Made by a program: the position numbers and the translations under genes
Source of the DNA: Macrocybe gigantea
Lineage: Eukaryota; Basidiomycota; Agaricomycetes; Agaricales; Callistosporiaceae
DNA: 28,923 nucleotides
Assembly (NCBI GenBank): GCA_011319805.1
Contig: SJRY01000124.1
Coordinates: 1 to 28,923, forward strand
Reading direction: 5' to 3'
The notes under the pieces: model-generated
Database searches by the model: none
The model's input: the letters and a program-made list of their open reading frames with translations, nothing else
What the model was told of the DNA's origin: nothing
Shown here: piece after piece, positions 20,772 through 28,923 of the stretch
Layout: every line of letters begins with the position of its first letter
How positions within the stretch are numbered: position 1 is the stretch's first letter

Positions 20772-20861
20772 ATGCTAACGCCAGACGTTCCCCTCAACAT
20801 GTTCTGGGAGTTCATCTCTTACGCCACCCGGGCATTCGACGAACTGTCCTATCGCTACTAA
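20772..20861 (+). other. Possible upstream ORF in the gene Y leader (29 codons)
   Basis: ATG 20772 opens MLTPDVPLN, FWEFISYATRAFDELSY and stops at TAA 20859-20861, beside a splice-donor-like GGTGAAT. The inverted copy keeps the ATG and nearly every base, but ACATGTTC has become ACGTTC, so its reading shifts after residue 9. Could be an upstream ORF or a small exon; not proven to be translated. Confidence 0.35.
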
Positions 20862-21093
20862 GGTGAATCGCGTTCTACGTACAGTCATGAACCGAATCTC
20901 TTTCTAACTGATATTCGTTCACAATCAGGTCCGCACCCTTATGGCTAGACATGCTCGAGCGGGAAAAGAGTCGGAGGAGAATGACATTCGGTCTGTCTTC
21001 TATTCTTCCTTTTCTTTTTTGTCTTTCGGCGGTAGCTTCATTCGCCGCTTATTTCCTTTCTTTTTTGTTTCTTTTCATTTCGTTCTGCCGAAT

Positions 21094-21191
21094 GACCCTA
21101 GAGCGCGATGCCTACATCGTCGGTCATACGGTACTCTTTTACAAATTTGCACCAAACGACCCTAGAGTACGATGCCTACATCGTCGGTCAT
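21094..21191. repeat. 64-bp tandem duplication in the gene Y leader
   Basis: GACCCTAGAGCGCGATGCC and GACCCTAGAGTACGATGCC, both followed by TACATCGTCGGTCAT, start at 21094 and 21158. The inverted Y' copy has a single unit. Each unit carries a CCCTAG splice-acceptor-like word. Confidence 0.85.
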
Positions 21192-21367
21192 GGGGCTTTT
21201 CCTTTCTTTCTATTCCTTTCTGGCAGACGTGGAGGGATACTTTACCTATATTTTGTATCACGTGAACTAGATGAAAATGTCCTGTGCATGTGACCAATTA
21301 TAATCATATTTTCGACCTTTGGAAATCATATGAGTTGGCGTTGATTCTTAGTTTTCTGATTGCAGAA

Positions 21368-24300
21368 ATGGCATCGCACGCGTGGATTGTCCAGTCAAAG
21401 CTCTTCCGTTCCACTCCTTGGCTTTGCAACTTCGTATCGCAACCGGAGTTGCATTGTTTTGAACCGCGGTTTCAGGTGAGTGTTCTGCCAGTTTACGCGC
21501 GCGCCCACCCAACGACCAATCTGACTTATTGGAACGAAGGATATTCTGGCACAGTTGCAGTTCATTGAGCAAGGGTTGGCATTGCCCGCTCGTGGTGTAG
21601 GGGACGAAGTTCATCGCCAACTATTCCTAACTGCTGCGCCGGACGACAAACACTCTCAACATGCGGCGAAGGGCGCGGCTATATTTTTTTGCTACGCCGT
21701 CCTGGATCTTTTCGCATTGAAGACTCAACGTTTCGCACAAAGGCCGCCCCGCGAATTGAATTTGAAAACCATCGACGTTCACGAATCGGTAAGTCATACG
21801 CAGTTGTTCGCAATGCGACGAATGAGTAACGAATAAAAAAAAGTGGTTGCATTCCTTCAAGGATTGGCCGCGGCGAATTTTGTCAGCGGTCTCCACTTTT
21901 GCCAAATCCTTGCCATCCCAGCCTCGTCTGGCGTCGAATTCCGATGACGTTATCGCCCGCATCGCATTGGATATATCGGCGAACGTGGCTAACGCGAAGC
22001 AGGTTAAGCTCCTGCGAATTTTTCAAACACTCTCCCTGCATCTAGCGTATCTGTTGAAGGTGAGTTCAAGTGAGGGGTCTATTGCAGCGTTAGTATATTG
22101 ATCTTCTGCCAGGGAGACGTCGACGGCCCAGGCTCCTTGAAAGAATTAATGGAGGCATGCGGGTACGTAATTCTTTTTTGTTTGACAACTCTCTTTTTAA
22201 TCCGCAGGCTTGCAGAGTTACGGATGCTTCCCTCTTGGACGCTATCGCGTGCTGGAAAAATGGCACAACCTATCGAAATGCGTTGTTCATGTTCCGCGCC
22301 ATCTCTCCCATGATCATCCTTTCAGATCAGAATATCTTCACGATTTCTGCCAGGCGATATGAGCTTATATATGTGAGTCTTCCAAGTCTTCATTTAATTC
22401 ACTTTTTATTAAAGTCCGCCTTAGATTATGCACGTTCTGGATTCGTATGACCGACCGACGACCATTAAGACTATCGAGGAAATCGCATTTGATTCCATCG
22501 AGCGATATCTTACCACGGAGGTCCCAGCTTACGACGTTTATAAATCGATGTTGGACAAAATTGCTCCCTTGGCAGTGCAAGCTACGGAAGAAGAACGGAA
22601 CTGGTTCACGGAGGCGATCGCAAAAGGCCCTTCAAAGCTTCCGTCGCAGGCAACGACGTCGCTTGGCTTGTGCCCTCCTTCTCAACCCAGAACTCCGTGC
22701 AGAACGCTGCCTCCGCCTCCGCCTCTGCCTACCCCAACTACGCCTCTTTCTCCAACTCTGCCTTCCAAAGCACGCCTCCGTCTCCTCTCCCGCCTTCCCC
22801 AAGTGTGCCTCCGTCTCCTCTCCCGCCTTCCCCAAGTGCGCCTCCGTCTCCTATCTCGCCTTCCCCAAGTGCGCCTCCGTCTCCTCTCCCGCCTTCCCCA
22901 AGCGCGCCTCCGTCTCCTCTCCCCCTTCCCCAAGCGCGCCTCCGTCTCCTCTCCCGCCTTCCCCAAGCGCGCCTCCGTCTCCTCTCCCGCCTTCCCCAAG
23001 CGCGCCTCCGTCTCCTCTCCCGCCTTCCCCAAGCGCGCCTCCGTCTCCTCTCCCGCCTTCCCCAAGTGTGCCTCCGTCTCCTCTCCCGCCTTCCCCAAGT
23101 GCGCCTCCGCCTCCTCTCCCGCCTTCCCCAAGTGCCGCTTTCTACACCCTCACCTTCTCCAACTACCATTTCTTCGCGTTTGCATTCCCCATCTACGCCT
23201 CTTTCAGGAACGCCTGACGCCAATTCTGATGACTCCCCCGATGAAGGGCCTTCCGAGTCGGATCCACCCTCCGAAGATATGGACGTGGACGAAACTTCCC
23301 GTCCCCCCAGTATCCGATCCAAAAAACTTCGCCACAGCAAAAGAAACAAAAGGCCTGCAGAGGGCCGGGACGGGTGGATTCAGCGGCCTCTAGGTCCTCG
23401 CGCAAACGTAGGCGATCATCGACGCCCGAAAATCCTATTGGGAAGCTGATTCCAACGGTTATCGATGTTGAGGGAATTGTACGTGTCTCTATTTTCCCAT
23501 TTTACTCTATGAAATTCAATTTATCATCTTAACAGTACGGGGGCGGAAGCAGAAATTCTATGAAGGAGAAGTTGGAAGAAGGCGACGCAGAGGTATGAGC
23601 CCTTTTGTCTTCGCCACTTCTAACGACTCAGCTCCTCTTATACAGAGACAGCCAAGCATTCGACCTTACACCCTCTATGACGCCTTCGGCGGAACCGAGT
23701 TATGGACGCCAGCTTTTCATGTATTTAATTCACCTTTTATTAAATTCCGTTGCAAATCAACTAACTAGCTCCCCCTTACGCAGTTCTTTCGCGAACGCAA
23801 GCAGTTGGCGCTCATGATGTCTGCTGTCCAAAAGCTCTATGAAGATGGGAAGCCGGTCAACGTTCGAGGCAATAAGGACTCCCCCATTCGCATATATACG
23901 AAAGAGGAGTGGCTTAGCCTCTCTCCGCATGCGGTGGTGCAGGCTTTCTCTGAGAAACCAATCGTCGTCTGCGGAAATCATGAGCCGAAGTACGCGTTTG
24001 ACGTCAAAGGTTGGGCAGAGGCAATTGGAGAAGATGTTTACAAACAGATAGACATCATTGGTAAGCCCTAATGGCCGCAATCCAGCAATTCAGCTCACCT
24101 GTAAGGCAGACCTGTCCATCCCCATTTTTCCAAGCGATGACGACTTTACGGACAAGGAAAGTGAATCTGGCGAAGAGAACGACGCTGACGAAGAAGGTGG
24201 GGAAGCCGCTGAAGTCGTAGATGATCAGCTCCGGCATGTTGCTGGAACGCCACTGGACGTCATCGACGCCGCGGGGAAGGACGGCGGCAAAATTCTCAAC

Positions 24301-25629
24301 GCACTTAGCTTGCCGCTCAACGACGAAGCTAGACGAACAATGCCCTTACCTTTTCGCACTGACTCCTTCGCGTATAGTTCTAAGGAGGGCGAGGCCTGGT
24401 TTGATCCTAAGGACTCCCGTATCCGTCCTCTGTAATGAATTGGAGTATAGCTGGGACCAAGGATGCCAAATCCTCCTGGCATCTCGATACTTGCGGCTTC
24501 TGTACGCGAGTGGATGTCGAAAATGGCTTGAAGTGGTGGATCATAGGTTTTCCCAAACCGCACTGGTCTTTGGACAGGCCAGATTTTTCGCAAACAGGGC
24601 ATTTGACAGCAACCGGCCAAACTCGCGTCAGATGAAACTATACGCTATTCTTCTAAGGCCGGGTGACACTTTGTAAGTTGTTTAAGTTATACTCAAAAGA
24701 TCTGTCTAACGTTTCACGTTTAGGTACATGCCGCCCGGAACCATCCACTACGTATATACGCCCAAGTCGAGCTTCTGTCGAGGCCGATTTTTCTACGTCA
24801 CTTGCCATCTGGACCGCACCGTCATCACCGTCTTTCATATTTTTTGTGCCACGTACTCAATCACTAACCAGGAGCACGTTGGTACGATGGTCCTCCTTCT
24901 ACGGTCAATTTTAGCGATGTTTTACGATTTTTTCAACGGCAAAAAATTTCCCATGGGTGAAATCCACCTTCCTCGCTTGGAGGATTTCTCAGATCTTCTG
25001 AAGGTCTGCTTGTTATGCGTTTTGCCTGGAGCTACAGGAACACTTGTCCGAAAACTTGGATATCCGCCTTCGTCTAGACATCTACCATACTCGCCAACAA
25101 GCCGCCCAAGTTGTTTCTTGGCTTTCGCATCGCTGCAAGCTCAAGTCAGAGGGCAAGGACGTCGATTTATGGGGGGGTTCTATAACGTCCTTCTCCAAGA
25201 TCAAATTCTGGCACTCATCGAAGGCTTAAACTATGCTCACGCCCAAAAAATGCCTAGCCACTCCAAAATATCTCCAAGGGCCTTTTCCCAGAGGCTTCGC
25301 CAGACTTACTACTCCGCGCCAAAGGGCTACGAAGCCATCTACCCTCCTCGTTACGGCTGGCACAGACCTTTCTTTGACGTCGAGCTCCAAGACGCTCCTT
25401 CTCAAGGCAAGTTTCTATACTTTTCATTTATTTTTCCCTCATCCAATCTTTATAGATTCTATTCCCCTCCCAACACTTCCTACTCGAGACAAAGGAATCG
25501 CTGCAGCGTTAGATCTCTCAGGTAAGTTCGAACTTGTCTCCTACCAGCCAAAGAATAATACGTAACGCATAATCAACCGATCATCCAACTTTTCTAGTCG
25601 CATCTTCAAAGCGCTCTCGTACTGAATGA
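21368..25629 (+). CDS. Protein Y: JmjC-domain protein with Pro/Ser repeat, several frame changes
   Basis: Multi-exon plus-strand gene, ATG 21368 (MASHAWIVQSKLFR) to TGA 25627-25629 (end SSKRSRTE, a possible nuclear signal). The N-terminal half is helical (DILAQLQFIEQGLALPARGV, VKLLRIFQTLSLHLAYLLK, YIMHVLDSYDRPTTIK). Then come a 33-bp-repeat-coded Pro/Ser stretch (22774-23133), an acidic Ser/Asp region (DSPDEGPSESDPPSEDMDVD), a basic patch (SRKRRRSS), a conserved block (RQPSIRPYTLYDAFGG, DVKGWAEAIGEDVYKQIDII), an acidic linker and the JmjC cupin. Iron motif H-L-D in SSWHLDTCGFC (about 24480), the cofactor lysine in GLKWW, distal histidine in MPPGTIHYVY (24746). JmjC proteins are Fe(II)/2-oxoglutarate hydroxylases, often histone demethylases. 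Frame changes are needed near 22629, 23303 (C run), 24428, 24586 (T run) and 25174 (G run), each fitting one missing base. The 25407-25455 intron is GC-AG. A 34-nt intron at 25004-25037 is doubtful. Confidence 0.72.
22774..23133 (+). repeat. 33-bp coding minisatellite, 11 units
   Basis: Unit of the type GCCTCCGTCTCCTCTCCCGC followed by CTTCCCCAAGC, period 33 (spacing of CCAAG: 22801, 22834, 22867, 22900, then 22932, then 33 again to 23130). It encodes the 11-residue unit PPSPLPPSPSA in one frame and RLRLLSRLPQA in another. One unit is 1 base short (near 22922) and the end lacks 2 bases (near 23134). All six frames stay open through the array. Confidence 0.92.
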
Positions 25630-25996
25630 TCCCAATTCGGTGTAATTAATCCCGTGTATCTAGCTGCTTACATATATACGTTATACGCATTATACACGTT
25701 GCGCCCCCTATCAAGATACAATCAGGGGGCCAGCTTTGGCCTGGAACACGCACTCTTTCTTAAGTTGGCTCAGGAACTAGGTAACCTCCTTTAGAAGACG
25801 CCCGAATGCGTCGCTGATTGCCATCAAATATTTTGAATAGCGGAATATTCTGCACAAACTCAGGAGGTGTAACGTGGCTTAGGTGCGTCGTTTCCCTTGG
25901 ATTTTGGCCTTTCATGACATGTATTCAAATAGATCATGGTGAGGCTTAAAATCATTCTCCTCAATTAGATTGGAGTGCATTAAGGGCTTTTTCGTT

Positions 25997-26568
25997 GTCC
26001 GTCCTTGACGCCAGATATTTGATGAGCCCCTTTCTATATATTTGTTGATTTTTTTTCCTCCGCCAGGGTTGCTGGGCCTGTTGTTTTTCAAATTAGGCCG
26101 TTAGTCAGTTGTCGCTTCCCGTCCATCGGAGACGCCAGCGTTCAGCTCATTTCTATCTGTATTTAACTTCCAACTGTCGACTACCATTGTCTAAAAAAAA
26201 CTAACTGAACTGCACTGATTATTTCTTTGGTTGGAATGGCTTTTCTTCATCGGAGACACCCGACTACTCGAACGTTACTCGAACGTTACTCGAACGTTAC
26301 TTTTGTTCGGCCGTCGGGGACGCCTAAGTTCAGTAATGAAATTGGCTAAACCTTTGGTGAGAATAGTCCTTGTTCCGTCCGACGCCTCGCATCTTAGATT
26401 AATAACCAACCAATCTACCATGGCCTCCAGGGACGTCAGCCCGCAATCAACTTGCAGTCCATTCCCCGTCCGTCGTCTAGGACGCCCAATCGCCTCGTTT
26501 TCATCATATCAATGAATTTATCAAGCCCCTAATCTTTTTACACAACGTAGTTCGCCGTCTACGATGCC
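25997..26568. repeat. Degenerate repeats carrying GTCCGTCNTTGACGCC-type palindromes
   Basis: Seven related words: GTCCGTCCTTGACGCC (25997), CCCGTCCATCGGAGACGCC (26118), TTCATCGGAGACACC (26246), CCGTCGGGGACGCC (26311), CCGTCCGACGCC (26375), CCGTCCGTCGTCTAGGACGCC (26466) and CCGTCTACGATGCC (26555). Spacing is about 64-128 bases. The following bases are also loosely alike. Related words occur at 11816, 12148 and, in the opposite orientation, in both cores. Confidence 0.6.
26266..26298. repeat. 11-bp tandem repeat, three units
   Basis: ACTCGAACGTT repeated three times, perfect, within the palindromic repeat region. Confidence 0.92.
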
Positions 26569-26723
26569 TCGTATCTGAGATCAATTCCTATCTATTTGCA
26601 ACAGACCGGTTGTTGTTCCGAAAGGCGAAGGTGCGCTCAGCAATATCAAGCTATAGCGGTCTGAAATATTGACCAAGATCCATTTCATCCGCAACTCTAG
26701 CTCACCCTCACCTATCATCTGCA

Positions 26724-28923
26724 ATGCCGAGCCATACTGCTGCCAGCGCTTTAATTAAACTATTCCATATGAAAGAAGCTCCCTGGCACTGGCCAAGTGG
26801 GCAGGAAATTACCGGTATCCAACATGGTCTATTTCCAGATGACGACGCACTTCTCCCTAAAGGCTGGACCCAGCGAGACGCTCAGGATGTCAAGTCATAT
26901 TTCGAACACTATAAGAAACTCCCTAGCGAGGAAGCCAAATTGAAGTTCGCAGCAAACGGCAAGGATGGAAGAGTAGCTTTTCCGGGCCGTGACAAATGGG
27001 CCACCTTCGTCAATAAAATGTGGGAGAAATCCAACATCCACGGGTTGATCGTAGAGGGTCTAAACATCCACGGCGTTCATCCATTCACTCTTTTGGAGCA
27101 CGAGGACTCATCTGCGAGCTGGCCTAATGCCGATTCCTATATCCCTATCGCTCTCGATTCTGTTGCCGTTCTTCTGTTTGGAAAGGAAGCGCTTGGCACT
27201 GGAGATCTCTTGCCATCGATTTATCGTGCACCTATGGCCATTTTCATTCAGCGCTCCTGGTCCAACCTTCGCAAACGACGAAAGACAGATCAAAAAAGGC
27301 TCCAGACGTTTGAGGCTGCGGCTTTGGCTGCCTTCAATGGTATAGTCATCAAGTTTATCATTCTTCATGGCTAATTTTGACCCTCTCAGCTGTGATGGAT
27401 GGCCCAGTTACGAAGAAGAAGATTGTCGCTACAATTACCGCTGTCTCAAAATGGAAGAACCTCGTCGACGTTTATAGCAACAAAGAAAACATCGCTAAAG
27501 CTGACGAAATGCTTTCCGAACTGAATCGGTTGCTTGAGGGCCATAGGCGTTAAAGTTGCAAAAAAGGAGACCAAGGCAAGACTGGTCAGTATTTATATAT
27601 TACTTATTTTCAAAATATAACGCTATTATTAGCACTTTTCAAGGGCACGCCGAGTACGTTAGCGAGCGAAGCGGATCTTGACCAGCTTCTGAATATTTAT
27701 TCGGAATATTTCGGAGGTGACGAAGACCAGCAAGGCGTTAATCCAGACTCTCTGCTTTCTTTCGACCTCAAGGACGTAGAGGCGGGCGATCTGGGATGGA
27801 GATAGAGAAAGTTCTTGACCCCGACACTCTCGCGAAGAACTTGGGCTTTCTACGCCAATGCCTTCCCCACCAATTCCAACCGCTCCGCCATCAGGCTGGC
27901 CTTACTGCCTGGGACCACACCTGCTCTGTTTGATGAAACCAAGGGAGCCTCGGACCTTTCCAATCTTCTTCTCCACTGGCATCAGCTCGCCGGCGTTCAT
28001 TCTATCATCAGAAATGCATTTACGTCAGAATCCAACTCAAATAGCCATGGCACGCTCATCGCCGACGAGGTCGGCCTCGGAAAAACTGCTTTAGCCATCT
28101 CCGTAATAGCGTTTTTAAACCAGTCATATTGTTACATCAATTTCAGCAACCAATGCCTCCGATTCTGCGTGAGTAAAGTGCTGAATTTTCTAAGTATTCC
28201 TATTACTGAACGTCGGCATTACAGAACGCCAATCTACCTGGGAGAGAGCAAACTTGAAGAGGCACATCCGCACCTTATAGTCGTACCTGGTACCCTTCGC
28301 CACCAGTGGATTCAGGAGCTCAAAACGTTTTTTCTTCCCAAAAGTGTCGACATCTTAGTATATGACTCTCCAAAATCGGGCAACTCTGCTTTTGGCAAGA
28401 AGGAGGGCCATTATCCTTCAAGCAAGGCCTTCAAAACATCATTATCATCGCTAATCATACGGTACGCCCATGTCATGTATTATTCCACATTTTCTAATAC
28501 TTTACAATTATAGTCCTTGCAAAACGATTTTAATCGAGTCTATCAAGGAAAGGTAGAGCGAGGACATCTGCCGTGGAACTTGCCCAAGAAAAAGAGCGAT
28601 GCTGAGGGAACTCTTTTTGGCATCAAATACCTCACCGTCATCCTGGACGAGCTCCATCTAATGAAAAATGTGGGCCAAGATACTTCGCAGGACTTGCATA
28701 TTTCAGCGGGCGAAGCTGCGCCTAGGCCTAACGGGTACTCCTTTGTTGACTTCTCCCAAGGTACGTTGCTTCTCACTGACTTGGTCATGACTACTGGTTG
28801 AATTGATTATTGCGCAACAGGATATCGCTTCTATGGGACGGCTTCTATTGGAGTGCCGCATTTCTTCACTCATGTCTCTCTAGATGAGGAACGCGAGGAC
28901 GCCGCTGTTATTCGCCGTGCCAA
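26724..28923 (+). CDS. SNF2-family helicase-like ATPase, N-terminal part, frameshifted, cut by window edge
   Basis: Plus-strand gene from ATG 26724 (MPSHTAASALIKLFHMKEAP) running off the right edge. The N-terminal region has no known domain to my eye. The first clear intron is 27340-27389 and rejoins AAFNAVMDGPVTKKKIV. Later come NLGFLRQCLPHQFQPLRHQAG, a typical lead-in (helix before the helicase core), then motif I in ADEVGLGKTALAISVIAF (28064-28087 holds DEVGLGKT), motif Ia-like HLIVVPGTLRHQWIQEL, and motif II DELH in LTVILDELHLMKNVG (28646-28657). These are the hallmarks of SNF2 remodelling ATPases, acting on nucleosomes or DNA in the nucleus. Motifs III-VI would lie beyond the window. Frame changes are needed near 27538, 27793, 27925 and 28215. 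At 27538 and 27925 one extra base or two missing bases fit, unlike elsewhere. Could be decayed. Confidence 0.78.

Larger units (their letters stand above)
20652..21362 (+). repeat. Leader/promoter arm of gene Y
   Basis: Plus-strand partner of 19040-19552, directly upstream of the JmjC gene start at 21368. It contains a splice-like GGTAAGC, a 29-codon upstream reading frame (20772-20861), a GGTGAATCG donor-like word, a long pyrimidine tract (about 20990-21085) and a 64-bp tandem duplication. Probably promoter plus spliced 5' leader of Y. Confidence 0.75.
25630..26723. other. Spacer between gene Y and the SNF2 gene
   Basis: About 1.1 kb without a recognised gene. 25630-25990 has no clear feature. 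25997-26568 holds a scattered palindromic repeat family, listed separately. The 94-codon frame at 26231-26515 runs through these repeats and looks like chance. The last 150 bases should include the SNF2 gene promoter. Confidence 0.5.

Noticed and set aside
22428..23393. Overlapping long open frames on both strands through the Pro/Ser repeat
   Set aside because: The 33-bp unit has no stop in any frame, so openness is not evidence. Only the plus-strand Y frames have coding neighbours on both sides.
12227..25629. A KDZ transposase or other transposase inside the island
   Set aside because: No transposase-like catalytic motif or long matching frame was found; the link to KDZ elements rests only on what is known for TET/JBP genes of mushrooms.

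Overview
The window looks like nuclear DNA of a filamentous basidiomycete, most likely an Agaricomycete. Genes are cut by many short GT-AG introns, mostly 40-65 nt. Both strands are used. One locus is the eukaryotic ubiquitin-eL40 fusion gene, and another encodes a TET/JBP-type dioxygenase of the kind expanded in mushroom genomes. All family calls come from reading translations by eye; no database was searched.

Left part (1-8.3 kb). A group of metabolic genes: a monocarboxylate-transporter-like MFS protein (minus, runs off the left edge), an alpha/beta hydrolase (minus), a TauD/TfdA-type dioxygenase (plus), an isopenicillin-N-synthase-like 2-oxoglutarate dioxygenase (plus), plus two unassigned coding-like remnants (one minus, one plus). 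The recognised genes align well with their families by eye, but each needs frame changes, nearly all explained by one missing base in a short run of identical bases. The next gene, ubiquitin-eL40 (8579-9159), is fully intact.

Middle-left (9.2-12.2 kb). No gene is recognised. It holds three copies of a dispersed element rich in CTAGGATGAG words, a higher-order array of 10-bp CCGTCATTNA units, and a palindromic cluster.

Central island (12.2-25.6 kb). On the minus strand lie an intact TET/JBP-like dioxygenase gene and an intact 681-residue protein of unknown function (called X here). On the plus strand lies a JmjC-domain gene (called Y). Between X and Y is a nested structure: X leader, GC-rich core 1, inverted truncated copy of the X 5' end, then inverted truncated copy of the Y leader, core 2, Y leader. 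The cores are about 1.1-1.3 kb direct repeats. Inverting the segment between the cores would give two head-to-head X-core-Y units, so an inversion of a tandem duplicated bidirectional cassette is the simplest explanation I see.

Right part (25.6-28.9 kb). A spacer with degenerate palindromic repeats is followed by a SNF2-family ATPase gene that runs off the right edge. TET/JBP (DNA base oxidation), JmjC (histone or protein hydroxylation/demethylation) and SNF2 (nucleosome remodelling) are all chromatin enzymes. Together with X they may form a repeat-bounded chromatin-modifier island. No transposase was seen, so mobility is only a hypothesis.
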